Part shown: positions 46,690 through 56,517 of the stretch, in pieces
How positions within the stretch are numbered: position 1 is the stretch's first letter
Layout of the letters: the number at the start of each line of letters is the position of its first letter
Source: Sialis fuliginosa
Lineage: Eukaryota > Arthropoda > Insecta > Megaloptera > Sialidae
DNA: 64,000 nt
Direction of reading: 5' to 3'
NCBI GenBank assembly: GCA_961205875.1
Contig: OY540814.1
Span: 4,942,993-5,006,992, forward strand
Position numbers and translations under genes: made by a program
The notes under the pieces: generated by a model
Seen by the model: the letters and a program-made list of their open reading frames with translations, nothing else
Database searches by the model: none
Told to the model about the DNA's origin: nothing

Positions 46690-47330
46690 TTATTATCGTA
46701 AAACGTGTTGTTTTACCAGTAAAAACAATAATCTTTATTTTGCATACGACAGAATATCAGATTCCTAAGAAGAACATATTTTAATTTCGTGACAATTATC
46801 ATGTTGCTTCAAAACACTTCTAAGAGAATTTAAACAAAATTTATTTACGTATAAAAATTTATAGACAAATAAACAACAAATCCTTACAACTGTTCTCATA
46901 TATTTATCAGAAAAAACACACAAACAAAATAAAAAGAAGCACAATAAAATATCTATACACAACGTACTACATATTAGATGTTGTAAGACCATTTGGAAGT
47001 GTATTTAAAAATAAACAAAAGTGACGGATCTACTAGACCGAAAACTAAACTGTATTTGTTAGGGTAAAATAGAGACTCGACTTGAATCAGATAATGCGTG
47101 TTTTTAGTCAAAAGCTGTGCTTAATGATAAGTACTTACTGCAAACAAGAGGCCGATTATATGGCGCGCACATTGCAGATTTAAAATTGATTCTTTTTCAA
47201 GATCAGCCGTGTATGAAATTGTAAATATCTTTACATGAAACTGGCTCGGTACTCACGTCAGGAATTTCATGTATTTTTTTTATTTGTTACATGCATGTGC
47301 AATTTTTGCTTGCTGAAATGTTTGTTAGGT
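46690..47330. other. AT-rich stretch, no gene supported
   Basis: The minus-strand open frame 46765-46992 shows only hydrophobic low-complexity residues and no motif. It is treated as chance. Confidence 0.4.
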
Positions 47331-47334
47331 TAGT

Positions 47335-47765
47335 TTTTTTACTTTCTTTTACCACGTACATGAAATATATAATAGTAGATATAAGTAAGTATAGTGAAGT
47401 CGATTTTTTTTTTTGAAATTCGGATTTTGTTGTAATTATCCATTTTGACCTTCCCTGAATCCATTCTGACTATTTTCGCCATGATGTATGTGTGTCTGTC
47501 TGTTGGTCTGTAAGCGCTGTAACTCAAATACGACAAATCGGAAGGATGAAATTTTATATTTAAGATTAATTTTTGTCTGGGAAGAAAATGTCCTATTTTT
47601 GAAATGATCTTTCAACCGGATACGGATGTTTACCTACGTCTATTTTTGAATTTTTCGAATTACTTTGAAACAGTGCGAATTAGAGAAAAATGGTCAAGTT
47701 AAAAATTGTAGGTAATATTAATATCTATAATTTATGTTCTATTCATTTTTTCGAAAAAAACAAAT
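47335..47765 (+). repeat. R1 family dispersed repeat, long copy
   Basis: From the TACATGAAATATATAATAG region through AGTATAGTGAAGTCGATTTT, TTGACCTTCCCTGAATCC, TTCTGACTATTTTCGCCATG, a GTCTGTCTG run, GTAACTCAAATACGACAAAT, TCAACCGGATACGGATG and AATTACTTTGAAACAGTGCG, it matches 16950-17300 in order. Minus frame 47339-47536 is antisense read-through. Confidence 0.8.
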
Positions 47766-47889
47766 TTTTGAAAAAAAATAATTTTTATAATTAATATTTA
47801 CAATACATTTAAAATTTATATTAAAGTATACATAATTATATGTATTTAGTTTCAAATTCCTACACCACCAGTGCAACTACATATACATA

Positions 47890-48005
47890 TACACAGTAGT
47901 GATGTAACGAATATTCGCATTCGCATTCGCGAATATTCGCACATTTTTTAACATTCGCACTCGCATTCGCAAGAAAAAGTGCGAATATTTTTGCGAATAT
48001 TACTT
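47890..48005. repeat. GCGAATATTCG-rich transposon end
   Basis: CAGTAGTGATGTAACGAATA is followed by alternating CATTCGC, GAATATTCGC and their complements, a self-complementary cluster. Many hAT families have CAG-ends followed by such sub-terminal CGAATATTCG repeats. No opposite end is visible in the window part I compared. Confidence 0.45.
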
Positions 48006-48211
48006 TTTTTTGTAATAGTAAAAAAAAAAAATTTTTATCTATTATATTAAATAATTATTTGAAGAACTTAGGAACAGTCAACATTTATTTTTACTTCCAT
48101 GTTCTGAAGAAATAGAAGTATTGTAATACCGTCGAAAAATCGTGTACGAGATAAGAGCAAATTCTGATTGTACTAACTTCAAAACGTAAAGGAAAGTTGA
48201 TTTACTCATGA

Positions 48212-48232
48212 CGGCTGTGTGTGTGTGTGTGT
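48212..48232. repeat. GT microsatellite
   Basis: About nine GT units. It gives the minus frame 48078-48278 its THTHTH stretch, which is not a gene. Confidence 0.9.
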
Positions 48233-48726
48233 CTGAATGTAAAATTTTCTTTCGTTCACGATGTGTTTTTATATACAATACAACGTTTAATTTTTACGAT
48301 GCAGCATAGTAAAATTTCACCAGATCCTCAATGTATGTATATTATCATTAATATGGAAGAATTACAAAAGTATCTCCCGTTTTAAGAATACTGAATCAAA
48401 TAGTAATATTTCTTTAAAAATTGAGTGATTGTTATGAAATATTTTTCTCCTTGCAGACATAAAAAAAAACTAAATAGAAACATGTTGAAATACTGATTAT
48501 TGAAAACCCCTGAACCCGAAACTCTCCACGAGACTTGGATTCATCTCAATTTGACCGAGAAAAGTCTCGTTTCGGCGTGTATACACAAAAATTCTCATCA
48601 TTTCTGAATGTGTTATATACTTGATGTGAGTATTTATTTTATATACATGATTGCTCTAACATAATTTCATTACTCTAGCTGCTAGAGTCTAACAAATGAC
48701 TTATTTTGCTCTATTTATTTTTTCAG

Positions 48727-48869
48727 GTTCAATGATCAAAAAATCAACCAGCAAAAAACAGAAAAATGAGAAAGTAAATTTAATTATTTTTATAATTACT
48801 ATCATAATCACCACAATCCTGTTAATAATATTCAAATGCGATATTGAAAAGCATTTTATAGACTTATAA
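48727..48869 (+). CDS. Candidate terminal exon or small ORF: basic segment plus single membrane helix
   Basis: ATG at 48732 opens 45 codons to TAA at 48867-48869. The peptide starts MIKKSTSKKQKNEK (strongly basic). About 19 residues of V/N/L/I/F/T follow (residues 15-34), forming one clear membrane helix, then a short tail, KCDIEKHFIDL. Just upstream is a textbook 3' splice site: TCTAAC branch-like word near 48687, a T-rich tract and TTTTTTCAG ending 48726. The frame is open through the acceptor (TCA ATG), so this could be the last exon of a tail-anchored protein with the start further left. AATAAA lies at about 48959. The family is unrecognised, and chance cannot be excluded in AT-rich DNA. 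Confidence 0.35.
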
Positions 48870-49024
48870 TTCATATGTAAGTCTATAATAGCCGAATTTT
48901 TTCACAACTCATAGTTACAGGAATAATAATAATTCTATGTTCTTCTCAATTAATTTTAAATAAATAAATATTTTATCTAGAAAATTTTATGTATTCAAAT
49001 TTTATACTACCTAATTTTATGCAT

Positions 49025-49210
49025 TTTCAGAGAGACCCGAGTATCCCATACAGAGACTATAGACCCATAAATCTGGATCATTCTTTGGAATACTAGCGTC
49101 TCCCGTACAGAGACTAGAGTCTCTCATTCAAGAGTCTCCCATCGAGTCTCCCTGAGTGACATACGGAATACTCCATGGGAGACTCTCATTGGAATACTCT
49201 GGGATACTGT
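49025..49210. repeat. GAGACTCTC/GGGATACT-rich repeat
   Basis: It begins CAGAGAGACCCGAGTATCCC (about 49028) and ends near GGAATACTCTGGGATACTGT. Within it AGAGTCTCCC, GAGACTAGAG and GGGAGACTCTC recur in both orientations. This looks like the short, self-complementary body of a DNA transposon whose exact ends I could not fix. Confidence 0.5.
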
Positions 49211-49299
49211 ATTTTTTTTATCTTGGGTAGCCCTTGAAAAGACGACACAATAATTCCTTACAATTCCATCCCTGGTATTAGGCCATTCATATCCCGATG

Positions 49300-49520
49300 C
49301 GGTTTGTTTTATCCCGGTGCCGGCGTTACGTCACCACCGACATGTGTTGGTATATAGAGACGTCAGACGGCGGCGATGGATGCGCGGCCCGGCCGTGTGA
49401 CAAGTGATTGACGTTGGCTGCGAGGATCCAGCCGGCCCGGATTAACATTCCTCGGTCAAGTATTTGTACACAGTGGCTTCGACACGATGCGTGTCGTCGG
49501 GGTACATACACTGTGCGTAA
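49300..49520. promoter_or_regulatory. GC-rich island, possible promoter
   Basis: The GC-richest unique segment of the window. TATATAGA at 49351 is a TATA-like word, with TACGTCA at 49327 and GACGTCA at 49360, two CRE-like half sites, on either side. CGGCGGCGATGGATGCG follows at the distance where a start region would lie, but the ATG frames stop within 12 codons. The minus-strand frame 49326-49511 (61 codons) has no domain. It could be a first exon with spliced coding sequence elsewhere. Low confidence. Confidence 0.25.
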
Positions 49521-49529
49521 GCAAATTAT

Positions 49530-50990
49530 AAGTAATAATAGCTGGAAATAGGAAATTCATCTTATCTACTATCCTAACCTCTAATCTAAGCGCCCGGGGA
49601 TGAGTGACCTGATGCGGTAAGTCACTAAGGTTTTTTTGGTGTTGTTTGAAAAAAAGATCATTCTAATGCACCTGATAAAAATCATGGCACGGGGGCCCGC
49701 TTAAGATATTGGAGCCATTGATGAATTAAAACCGTACATATTTTGATATACTTATATGGTACTTTCTTCTGCGTATCTGAGCGTGGATATCGTTTCTACT
49801 AATTATCAATCAATAATAATAATATAATTTTTTAATATAATTACAACTTGTTAATGAGAGCGAACGCGAAACTGGTAAATGAGACGTCGCCCTCGTTATA
49901 TAATAATAATAAATAAGCTGACTTTTATGCAGGACTAATTGAATTCTACAGGTTGTCCAAGATAAGCGTTGAATGCATGGGGATTTCCTAAACGGTAAGA
50001 GATACAGATTCGGTTAAATGAGATTAATTATTTGTAAGGAAGGGGTGAGTATTACTACATAAAAAAATAGTAATAATTGTATGTGGTTTAAGCGCTATAC
50101 CCAAAAATCTGAAAATTCGGAAATTCTTTAAATGGCTATAACTTTTTTGTCAAAATATAGTAGATAGGTACTTTTTGTTTACGGCTTCTTAAATCACTTT
50201 TTGTGTAGAATTGATTGATGTATTTTTTTGATTGGTGTAGAATTTTTATATCACTTTTAGTTTCCGTGTTACAAGTCCTAGCTTCAGTTTTTCTTCTTTT
50301 TACTATTTGAACGTGTTTTTATTTTACTTTACAACGATATGCCATTTGTTATTATTTATTTGGCATTGTTTTTTTTGTCATCGACTAGTTTTAATTCCGA
50401 AGTACGGTTTAAAAACTGAAAATTTATAAGAAAACTTATAAGCTGTAGTAGTAAAATATTCAAATGCCAATTAATTGAAATTTTTCTTATTCCGCCATGC
50501 TCGCTAAATAATAATAGTTTATTTAGTTATAATGATTTTGTGAATTTACTTATATAAAATATTAATTGGCCTGCCACTGTTTATTATTGTTTTGAAAGAT
50601 GCTGCTACTCATCAATTGAAAACAATTTTTAAAAGTTTGGATGTTTCATAGATTAACCATTAGTTCATGTAGTAACAAATAAATAAATAAACACAAGCTT
50701 TGTCCTGTTCGACGTAAAATAGATTGACTATTTTAGATAAACAAATACCATTATTAAAATAAATATAGATATTGTAAAGTATAATTTTTAACTATAAAAA
50801 TATGATCAAAAAATACAGCAAATAAGTAATTAATTAATTAATTAACCGAATTAACTACCCGCGTAAAAAAATATTTCAATAATCTCTTAGTTCCATATAT
50901 AAGGATATTGAATTATATGAAAAAAATGTATTTTATAAAAATATCACGACTTATTGTTCAACGTATTTATAAAAAAAACTCCGTCATTCT
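49530..50990. other. No gene supported
   Basis: AT-rich, apparently unique, without coding signals or clear element ends. Confidence 0.45.
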
Positions 50991-51000
50991 CTCTCTACCA

Positions 51001-51206
51001 CCCGAGTAAAAAAAAACGCACGGCCGTGCTATGGTCGTGGTGCATTCGTACGGCCATGCTTATTTCACAAACAAACCTAGAGCTGCCGTCGTGATTTGGT
51101 GCGACCGTAAACGTTCACGACTGTACGAATGCACCACGGCCATAGCACGGTCGTACCACACGACCGCACCTTGGCCATAGCACGGCCATGTGTTTTATTA
51201 CTCGGG
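51001..51206. mobile_element. Short GC-rich fold-back, CCCGAGTAA ends
   Basis: It starts CCCGAGTAAAAAAAAACGCA and ends TGTTTTATTACTCGGG. Inside, GCACGGCCGTGCTATGG, ACGGCCATGC, TGCACCACGGCCATAGCACGG and CCATAGCACGGCC give repeated self-complementary units. No direct flank was detected. It is immediately followed by a GGCGGCCGCCGCGGCC run, very unusual in this AT-rich window. Confidence 0.75.
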
Positions 51207-51384
51207 CGGCCGCCGCGGCCATATGCACATCAGTTATTGTTCGACCTTCGCTAAGAGTGTTTGTGTAAAGTTTTTAACTATCGCCGTATTGAATTCATAT
51301 ATATATATATACAGTATGGTCTCATTTTACGCGGTTTTTTTTATACGGATTTGAAGTTACGCGGTGATGTTTTTTATGCAAATT

Positions 51385-51560
51385 CAGAAATTCCCCGTTT
51401 CAGCGAGTGGGGTATCAAATGAAAGCTGCCAATTCAAGGAATTTAAATTTGTAAACGTTTTGTTATTATTAAAATTTTCGTTTAACAAATTTTCAAAAAA
51501 ATCGTAAAACCATATCTCAAAATTAGAAAAATGTATGCCAAGATCGTAAGAAAATAATAT
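51385..51560 (+). repeat. R11 dispersed repeat, copy 2 (partial)
   Basis: TATCAAATGAAAGCTGCCAA, TTCAAGGAATTTAAAT and GTTTTGTTATTATTAAA match 13600-13780. The minus frame 51384-51587 is its antisense. Confidence 0.7.
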
Positions 51561-51764
51561 GCACTCATCGCACTTAATTTTTTTCAAAAAAATATAGATT
51601 CAATGTAGTTATATTTTAAAATCAATTGCCCGTAAAGTTTTAAATCCAATTATTGTTAAATAAATAATTAATACATTGTTATTTATAATGAAAATCAAAT
51701 AAAGTAGGTACAAGCCAAAAATCTTTTAAGTTTTAATTAAAAATATCATAACTGATAGTGTACT

Positions 51765-52168
51765 GGTAGTGTATTCCAAGTTGATTTTAGACAGAAAATT
51801 TAACATGGGGACAATTAGAAATGTTGTAGTAACCTTTGGTCAAATTTAACGATGTGTGGATTGATGTCGCCTCGAAACTAACTGATAAGTTTTAAATTAA
51901 TCAACAGTATTTTGTTTTCAACTTGAATATAAAATAAAATACATCAATGAAATTAAAATAAGCATCCTAAATAAAATTATAATAATATTTTTGGTAGATA
52001 TAAATTTGAAAACAAAATACTAAATAATTACTATTTTATTAAATTTTGTGGCGGCATTTCAAAATGCACCAATAACACATCGTTAAATTTGACCAAAGGT
52101 CACTTCAACACTTCTAATTGCCCCCATGTTAAATTTCCTATGTCCTAATCAACTTGGAATACACTATA
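51765..52168. repeat. Fold-back (about 400 bp)
   Basis: TAGTGTATTCCAAGTTGAT at the left pairs with TCAACTTGGAATACACTA at the right. Further in, AAATTTAACATGGGGACAAT pairs with ATTGCCCCCATGTTAAATTT and GGTCAAATTTAACGATGTGT with ACACATCGTTAAATTTGACC. The centre is AT-rich. No duplication seen. Confidence 0.85.
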
Positions 52169-52179
52169 TGTACATTTAA

Positions 52180-53320
52180 TCGTCAAATTTCGACAGATTG
52201 ATACTGGCCTCTCAGGCCACTAGATGCAGGATGGCTGACAAAATTGTAAAATGAGATTAAATAGTATTAAAATAAATTTAATAAAAATGACCTTTAATTT
52301 TACCTTTAGTATCGAATAATAAATTCGACGTTGAATTTTTTGTATAGGAATTCACAAATAGTGACATTTATATATTATGTAAAAATATACGTAAACGTAC
52401 GTCAAAATATACGAATATTTATTACACTTCTGATTTTATTCGTAAATTTATCAGTAACTCTAAACAGACGTTTTAATATGATATTAATTAATAAGAACAT
52501 ACACATTTCTACATAAGTATTTCTTATCTAAATTTAATAGCTCTATCAATGTCATGATTTTATGCAATTACTGAATCATTCATAAACTACAAGGTATCTC
52601 TATATACAAGAAACTAGTCATGAGTCATATCAACAGAAATAGAATTCATTTGAATTTAACACCATACTTTTTACCTTTTGTGTGTTTTCTAATACTAGCA
52701 GACGATCGCTTTGTATCGTTGGCTTAATTCTAAATATTAAGTTGTTTACGTAGATGCCAAAGTTAAGAGCGGTGAATGGACTGTGCCAGGTGGGCGGATG
52801 ACAGTATTCACGCGATTCAACAATACAAAAGTCAAAATATATATTAATCTTAACTGAATTTAACATTTATATATAAATACATATGTCACGGTAACAAACA
52901 AGGGTTAAATAATATAACACTGAGGTCGAAATTATTAATATAAATATAAGATATAACCATCCAAGAATTAAGTAAATCGCTTCTATAGTTTCTATCTTTC
53001 TTCTTATTAATTCTACATAGTTGTGTTAAAATAATTTGTCAAGTTCGAGACGAGTCTCGCCTATTAATGTTCCGTATCGTATTCGATTATTTTATTTTGA
53101 ATTGCATTTGTGAACACTAGCTTTGATACTAGATAACATAAACTTCAAAATATTTAAAATAATGTTAAGAATCAATTTAAAACAGAGTAGTAAGTTGCAG
53201 TTTAAATATTATCTAAAATGTGACAGCACAATATATTTTATAGACTATGAAATTTTTAAAAAAATTCGCAAGTGCTGATATTTTTTTGTGATCTCGGCAT
53301 CATTACATATTATACATATT
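52180..53320. other. AT-rich stretch, no gene supported
   Basis: A small GC-richer part near 52755-52800 lies in a minus-strand open frame (52630-52866) without a recognised motif. A GAGACGAGTCTCG palindrome sits at 53048. Confidence 0.45.
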
Positions 53321-53329
53321 CCCATTTTT

Positions 53330-53620
53330 TAGATTTTTTATAATATTACTTTCGGAGTTTTGTTGAAAGAAGGTTTTAATAATACCAAAACGTTTAAATA
53401 TTTAAATTCCTTGAATTAATTTGCCAGCTTTCATTTGATATTCCGCTCACCGGGATTGAATAAACTTATTTTGCTAACATAGTTTCCCCCTTTAAAAAGT
53501 ACCAAAATCTTTTTAAAAAATTATAACTCAGGTCTACACTGATTATTTATATTTTATATATTTATGTCAAATCTCAGCATTTAAAATCAAATGGTTCAGT
53601 AAGTAGATAGACAGACTCAT
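53330..53620 (-). repeat. R11 dispersed repeat, copy 3
   Basis: On the minus strand TACTGAACCATTTGATTTTA, ATGCTGAGATTTGAC, CCCGGTGAGCGGAATATCAA and GAAAGCTGG followed by TTCAAGGAATTTAAAT reproduce the order at 13460-13790. Confidence 0.7.
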
Positions 53621-54011
53621 TACTCGCATTTAATTGTGTTAAAAATCTAATGTAAACTTATGAAACCGATCATACACAAACCTTATCTGCTATCCTTGCT
53701 CTGATGTTCCATAAGTTTTTACACATCTTAGACGTCATTTATATCTAGATCTAACACCTCAATCGTATAAAATATAGAAGGTGCCAAATTTTGAGTGATT
53801 AAAAGCAAAAGCAATTATATTTATAAGTAAAATTTATAATATTTTCAAATAATTGAGGATTTTTTTTAATTTGATGAAGAATAAGTACCATTAGTCGTTT
53901 TAGTCACATGTAATGCTGTATTTGTTGCTGGTGTTTAAAACACTTCGTATTTAAAGGGTTGCTGTTTTGTTTTTTCGGTCTAAACACGGCATGACGACTG
54001 AAACGACTGTA

Positions 54012-54608
54012 CAGTCCCTGGCCATATTATTAGACGCACTGTCTTACAAAATCGGTTGATTCCGCAGCTCAGAGAATGGTTTCCAAATGGGGAACCATTC
54101 ATTTTTATGCAAGATGGAGCTCCCTGTCACACAGCACGGTCTGTTAAAGCTTTTTTGGAAGAGCAAAATATTGGATTGGCCGGGTAATAGCCCCGATATG
54201 AATCCGATTAAAAACGTCTGGGAGCTGATGAAAAGAGAAGTGGCTAAAGATGTAAACACAAACAAAACGTAACTCTTAGAAAAGATCATTCATGTGTGAA
54301 ATCAACATCCAGTCTTGCATTGATAGCATACCACGCAAAGTTGAAGCTCTCATAGTGGCTAAAGGTGGCACAACAAAATATTAACATTTAATTACATTAA
54401 ATTCAATTTTTTTTTCAAGAGTTAATAAATACATATTTTTTCTATAATAATGATGTTTCATTTGTGTTAAAAAATAGATAATTAAGTGGATAATAAAAAA
54501 ATATACATGTATGTATCTAGTAAAAACAATAAAGCTGTATAGTATCACCTGATAATTAACATTTTACATAAAATCTTATAGTGCGTCTAATAATTTGACC
54601 AGAGACTG
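54012..54608 (+). mobile_element. Internally deleted Tc1-like transposon
   Basis: The left end CAGTCCCTGGCCATATTATT continues AGACGCACTGT. The right end, read inward, is CAGTCTCTGGTCAAATTATT continuing AGACGCACTAT, so about 27 of the first 31 bases agree. TA lies directly outside both ends (54010-54011, 54609-54610), the Tc1/mariner target duplication. The 5' inverted repeat runs straight into the last third of a transposase, so the 5' two thirds of the original element have been lost. At 597 bp it cannot encode an active enzyme but may still be mobilisable. Confidence 0.92.
54056..54384 (+). pseudogene. Tc1-type transposase C-terminal remnant, frameshifted, catalytic Glu replaced
   Basis: The first frame (from 54056) reads LIPQLREWFPNGEPFIFMQDG then APCHTARSVKAFLE, containing the second catalytic Asp (GAT, 54113-54115). 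After QNI a shift moves the match to another frame, LDWPGNSPDMNPIKNVWELM, ending TAA at 54270. In Tc1 enzymes (DD34E) the NPIENLW-type motif supplies the Glu; here that codon is AAA (Lys) at 54210. The Asp-to-this-codon distance is 97 nt where 105 is expected, so 8 nt are missing. A third frame gives IPRKVEALIVAKGGTTKY and stops at 54382. The remnant is clearly dead. Confidence 0.92.
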
Positions 54609-54689
54609 TATAATTTATTATTAATTATTTTATTCATATTTATATTTTTATTTAATTATATTATTAATCCTCGTAGGCTATAATAGGTT

Positions 54690-54905
54690 AGATGTAAAAC
54701 TGTTCAACAACAATGAAAAACTGTTCATTTGACAGTCAACAAGAAAAGGCCAACGTTTTAATAGCAATCAAGTAGGCGGTTAGACGCTGAACAATAATAA
54801 CAGAGGGCTATTATGTTTGCGCAAGTATTCGGGTCCATGTGACGGACGTGCATAATGCGAATGAGCAAACAGGGGTCCATGCCTCTTTGTGGGGAGCTGG
54901 CAGGA
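54690..54905. other. Slightly GC-richer unique segment
   Basis: GTGACGGACGTGCATAATGC and GTCCATGCCTCTTTGTGGGG fall in a less AT-rich, apparently unique stretch with no open frame of note. It may be host exon or regulatory sequence; nothing decisive. Confidence 0.2.
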
Positions 54906-55189
54906 GGCTTTTGTGTTTCTATAATAGTACCAAACTACCGTTTATATCAAATAATAGATATATAGTTTATTATACGATTCAATGTTGAGATATACATACG
55001 TAGTATGTAGGTACATGTGTGTTTATGATGTTTGAAGATTGTTCTTTTTTAGATGTATATATACTTAAAATTAAATCAACATTATTTAGTATCTTATGTA
55101 TTATCGACAAGTAATATTATAATAATATAATATTACTTGTAATATAAATACGAATTTTATTTTTTAGTAGGTAGGTACAATATAAATAT

Positions 55190-55650
55190 CTATATATTAA
55201 ATACGTGAACATCGAAAATTGTCGTAAGTTTTTTTAATATTTATTATAAAAGGAGGTGAATGAAACTTATATCATTCGAAAGCAACTGTGCCTCGCATCG
55301 TTCAACAGCATACCTATACTCCTAGCGCCACCAAGCGGCAAAAATAAATAGTTTTGGGTTTCTGTCAAATGTAGAATATGTCAAATCAATTTGCGTTCAA
55401 TTGCAGTGTTTTTATTTGTAAATTTTTGTTGTAAATAATAACTTTTACGCTTAATAGAAAATGAAGTATGTTTCGAATTTTTAACTAATTCATTTTGAAT
55501 TGCAGTTACAATTTCACTTATTTTTGTCTAAAAGTTATCGAAAAATATATTTGTTTTATCTTTTGTTGTTTTGAAAGATCTATATATTAATAAGTGAACA
55601 TCGAAAATTGTAGTAGGTAAGTACCGTTTTTGTATTTATTATAAAAGGAG
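55190..55650 (+). repeat. Direct repeats about 390 bp apart
   Basis: CTATATATTAAATACGTGAA followed by CATCGAAAATTGTCGTA at about 55190 recurs as CTATATATTAATAAGTGAAC with ATCGAAAATTGTAGTA at about 55580, each followed by ATTTATTATAAAAGGAG. The spacer contains no gene. They could be ends of a small direct-repeat-bounded element. Confidence 0.5.
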
Positions 55651-55969
55651 AGGGATAGTTAGGTTAGGTTTGATTAAGTTGGGTTAGGTACTGTGTCATA
55701 GATGTTCACAAAAAAATCATGTGTGTATGTTGCAGTTAAGGCAGGTAAAATATTGGTCTTTCGACAATAGGTGACACTAGTACATATTATTTTTTCATAT
55801 TTTTTAAGGTTATTGATTGGAGTAACCAAGTCACACTCATGGCAATATTTTCTGATTTTGTCAATCAATACCATTTAATATACAGATACTTTTTTTCAAT
55901 TTTTATTTTATTTATTATGATTGCTAAAAATAATACATGAATGTAATTTTTAATAAATCGCATCACCGG

Positions 55970-56060
55970 CGATGCTGTCATAACTCTTATTAGAGTATCT
56001 CTAAGGGGAACTTGGGAAGCACAAATGCAACGAAATATATATCACACTTTGAAAACTTTT
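55970..56060 (+). repeat. R8 repeat, copy 3, longer form
   Basis: TGTCATAACTCTTATTAGAG and TATCTCTAAGGGGAAC lead into GGGAAGCACAAATGCAACGA. The second half is repeated at about 58846-58895 as GGGAACCTCGGGAGCACAAA with CGCAACG. It links the short R8 pieces to a larger unknown element. Confidence 0.5.
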
Positions 56061-56517
56061 ATTTTCGGAACTAATAATCGTAGATCAATAAATAAATAGA
56101 CCTATTTATAAACAGCAGTATATAAAAATAAAGCTGATTTCAAAGGATTTTGTGCGTATAGTGGGCCTGATTGATCGTTTATTTTACATATTTACTATAA
56201 TAAAAAAGTTACAATAGACGTAGTTCCAAGTTATTAATTGCGGCACAGTTCCAAGAAATCCCTAGTATATTTTAAATGAAACAATAATTTCATTAATACT
56301 GTTTTTAGTATACAAGTCTTGAGGCTTCCGCGGTGATCTTGATATGGATCTTGGCCTCTGGGTGTAAGCCGCGTCGGTTTGGTCGTGTTATTGGCCAACG
56401 TTTCGTCACACATTGCAGTGGACATCTTTAGGGCTCTTCTGTTTTTTAGAAAATGAGTAAAAAACAATATATACAAAATAAGGCCAATTCCTTGATATTC
56501 TATAAATAAATAATATA

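Noticed and set aside
55655..55692. GTTAGGTTAGGTTTG and GGGTTAGGTAC, resembling insect TTAGG telomere repeats
   Set aside because: Only two to three units and not a tandem array; similar TTAGGTTAG words occur at 22505 and 47327. Not evidence of a telomere.
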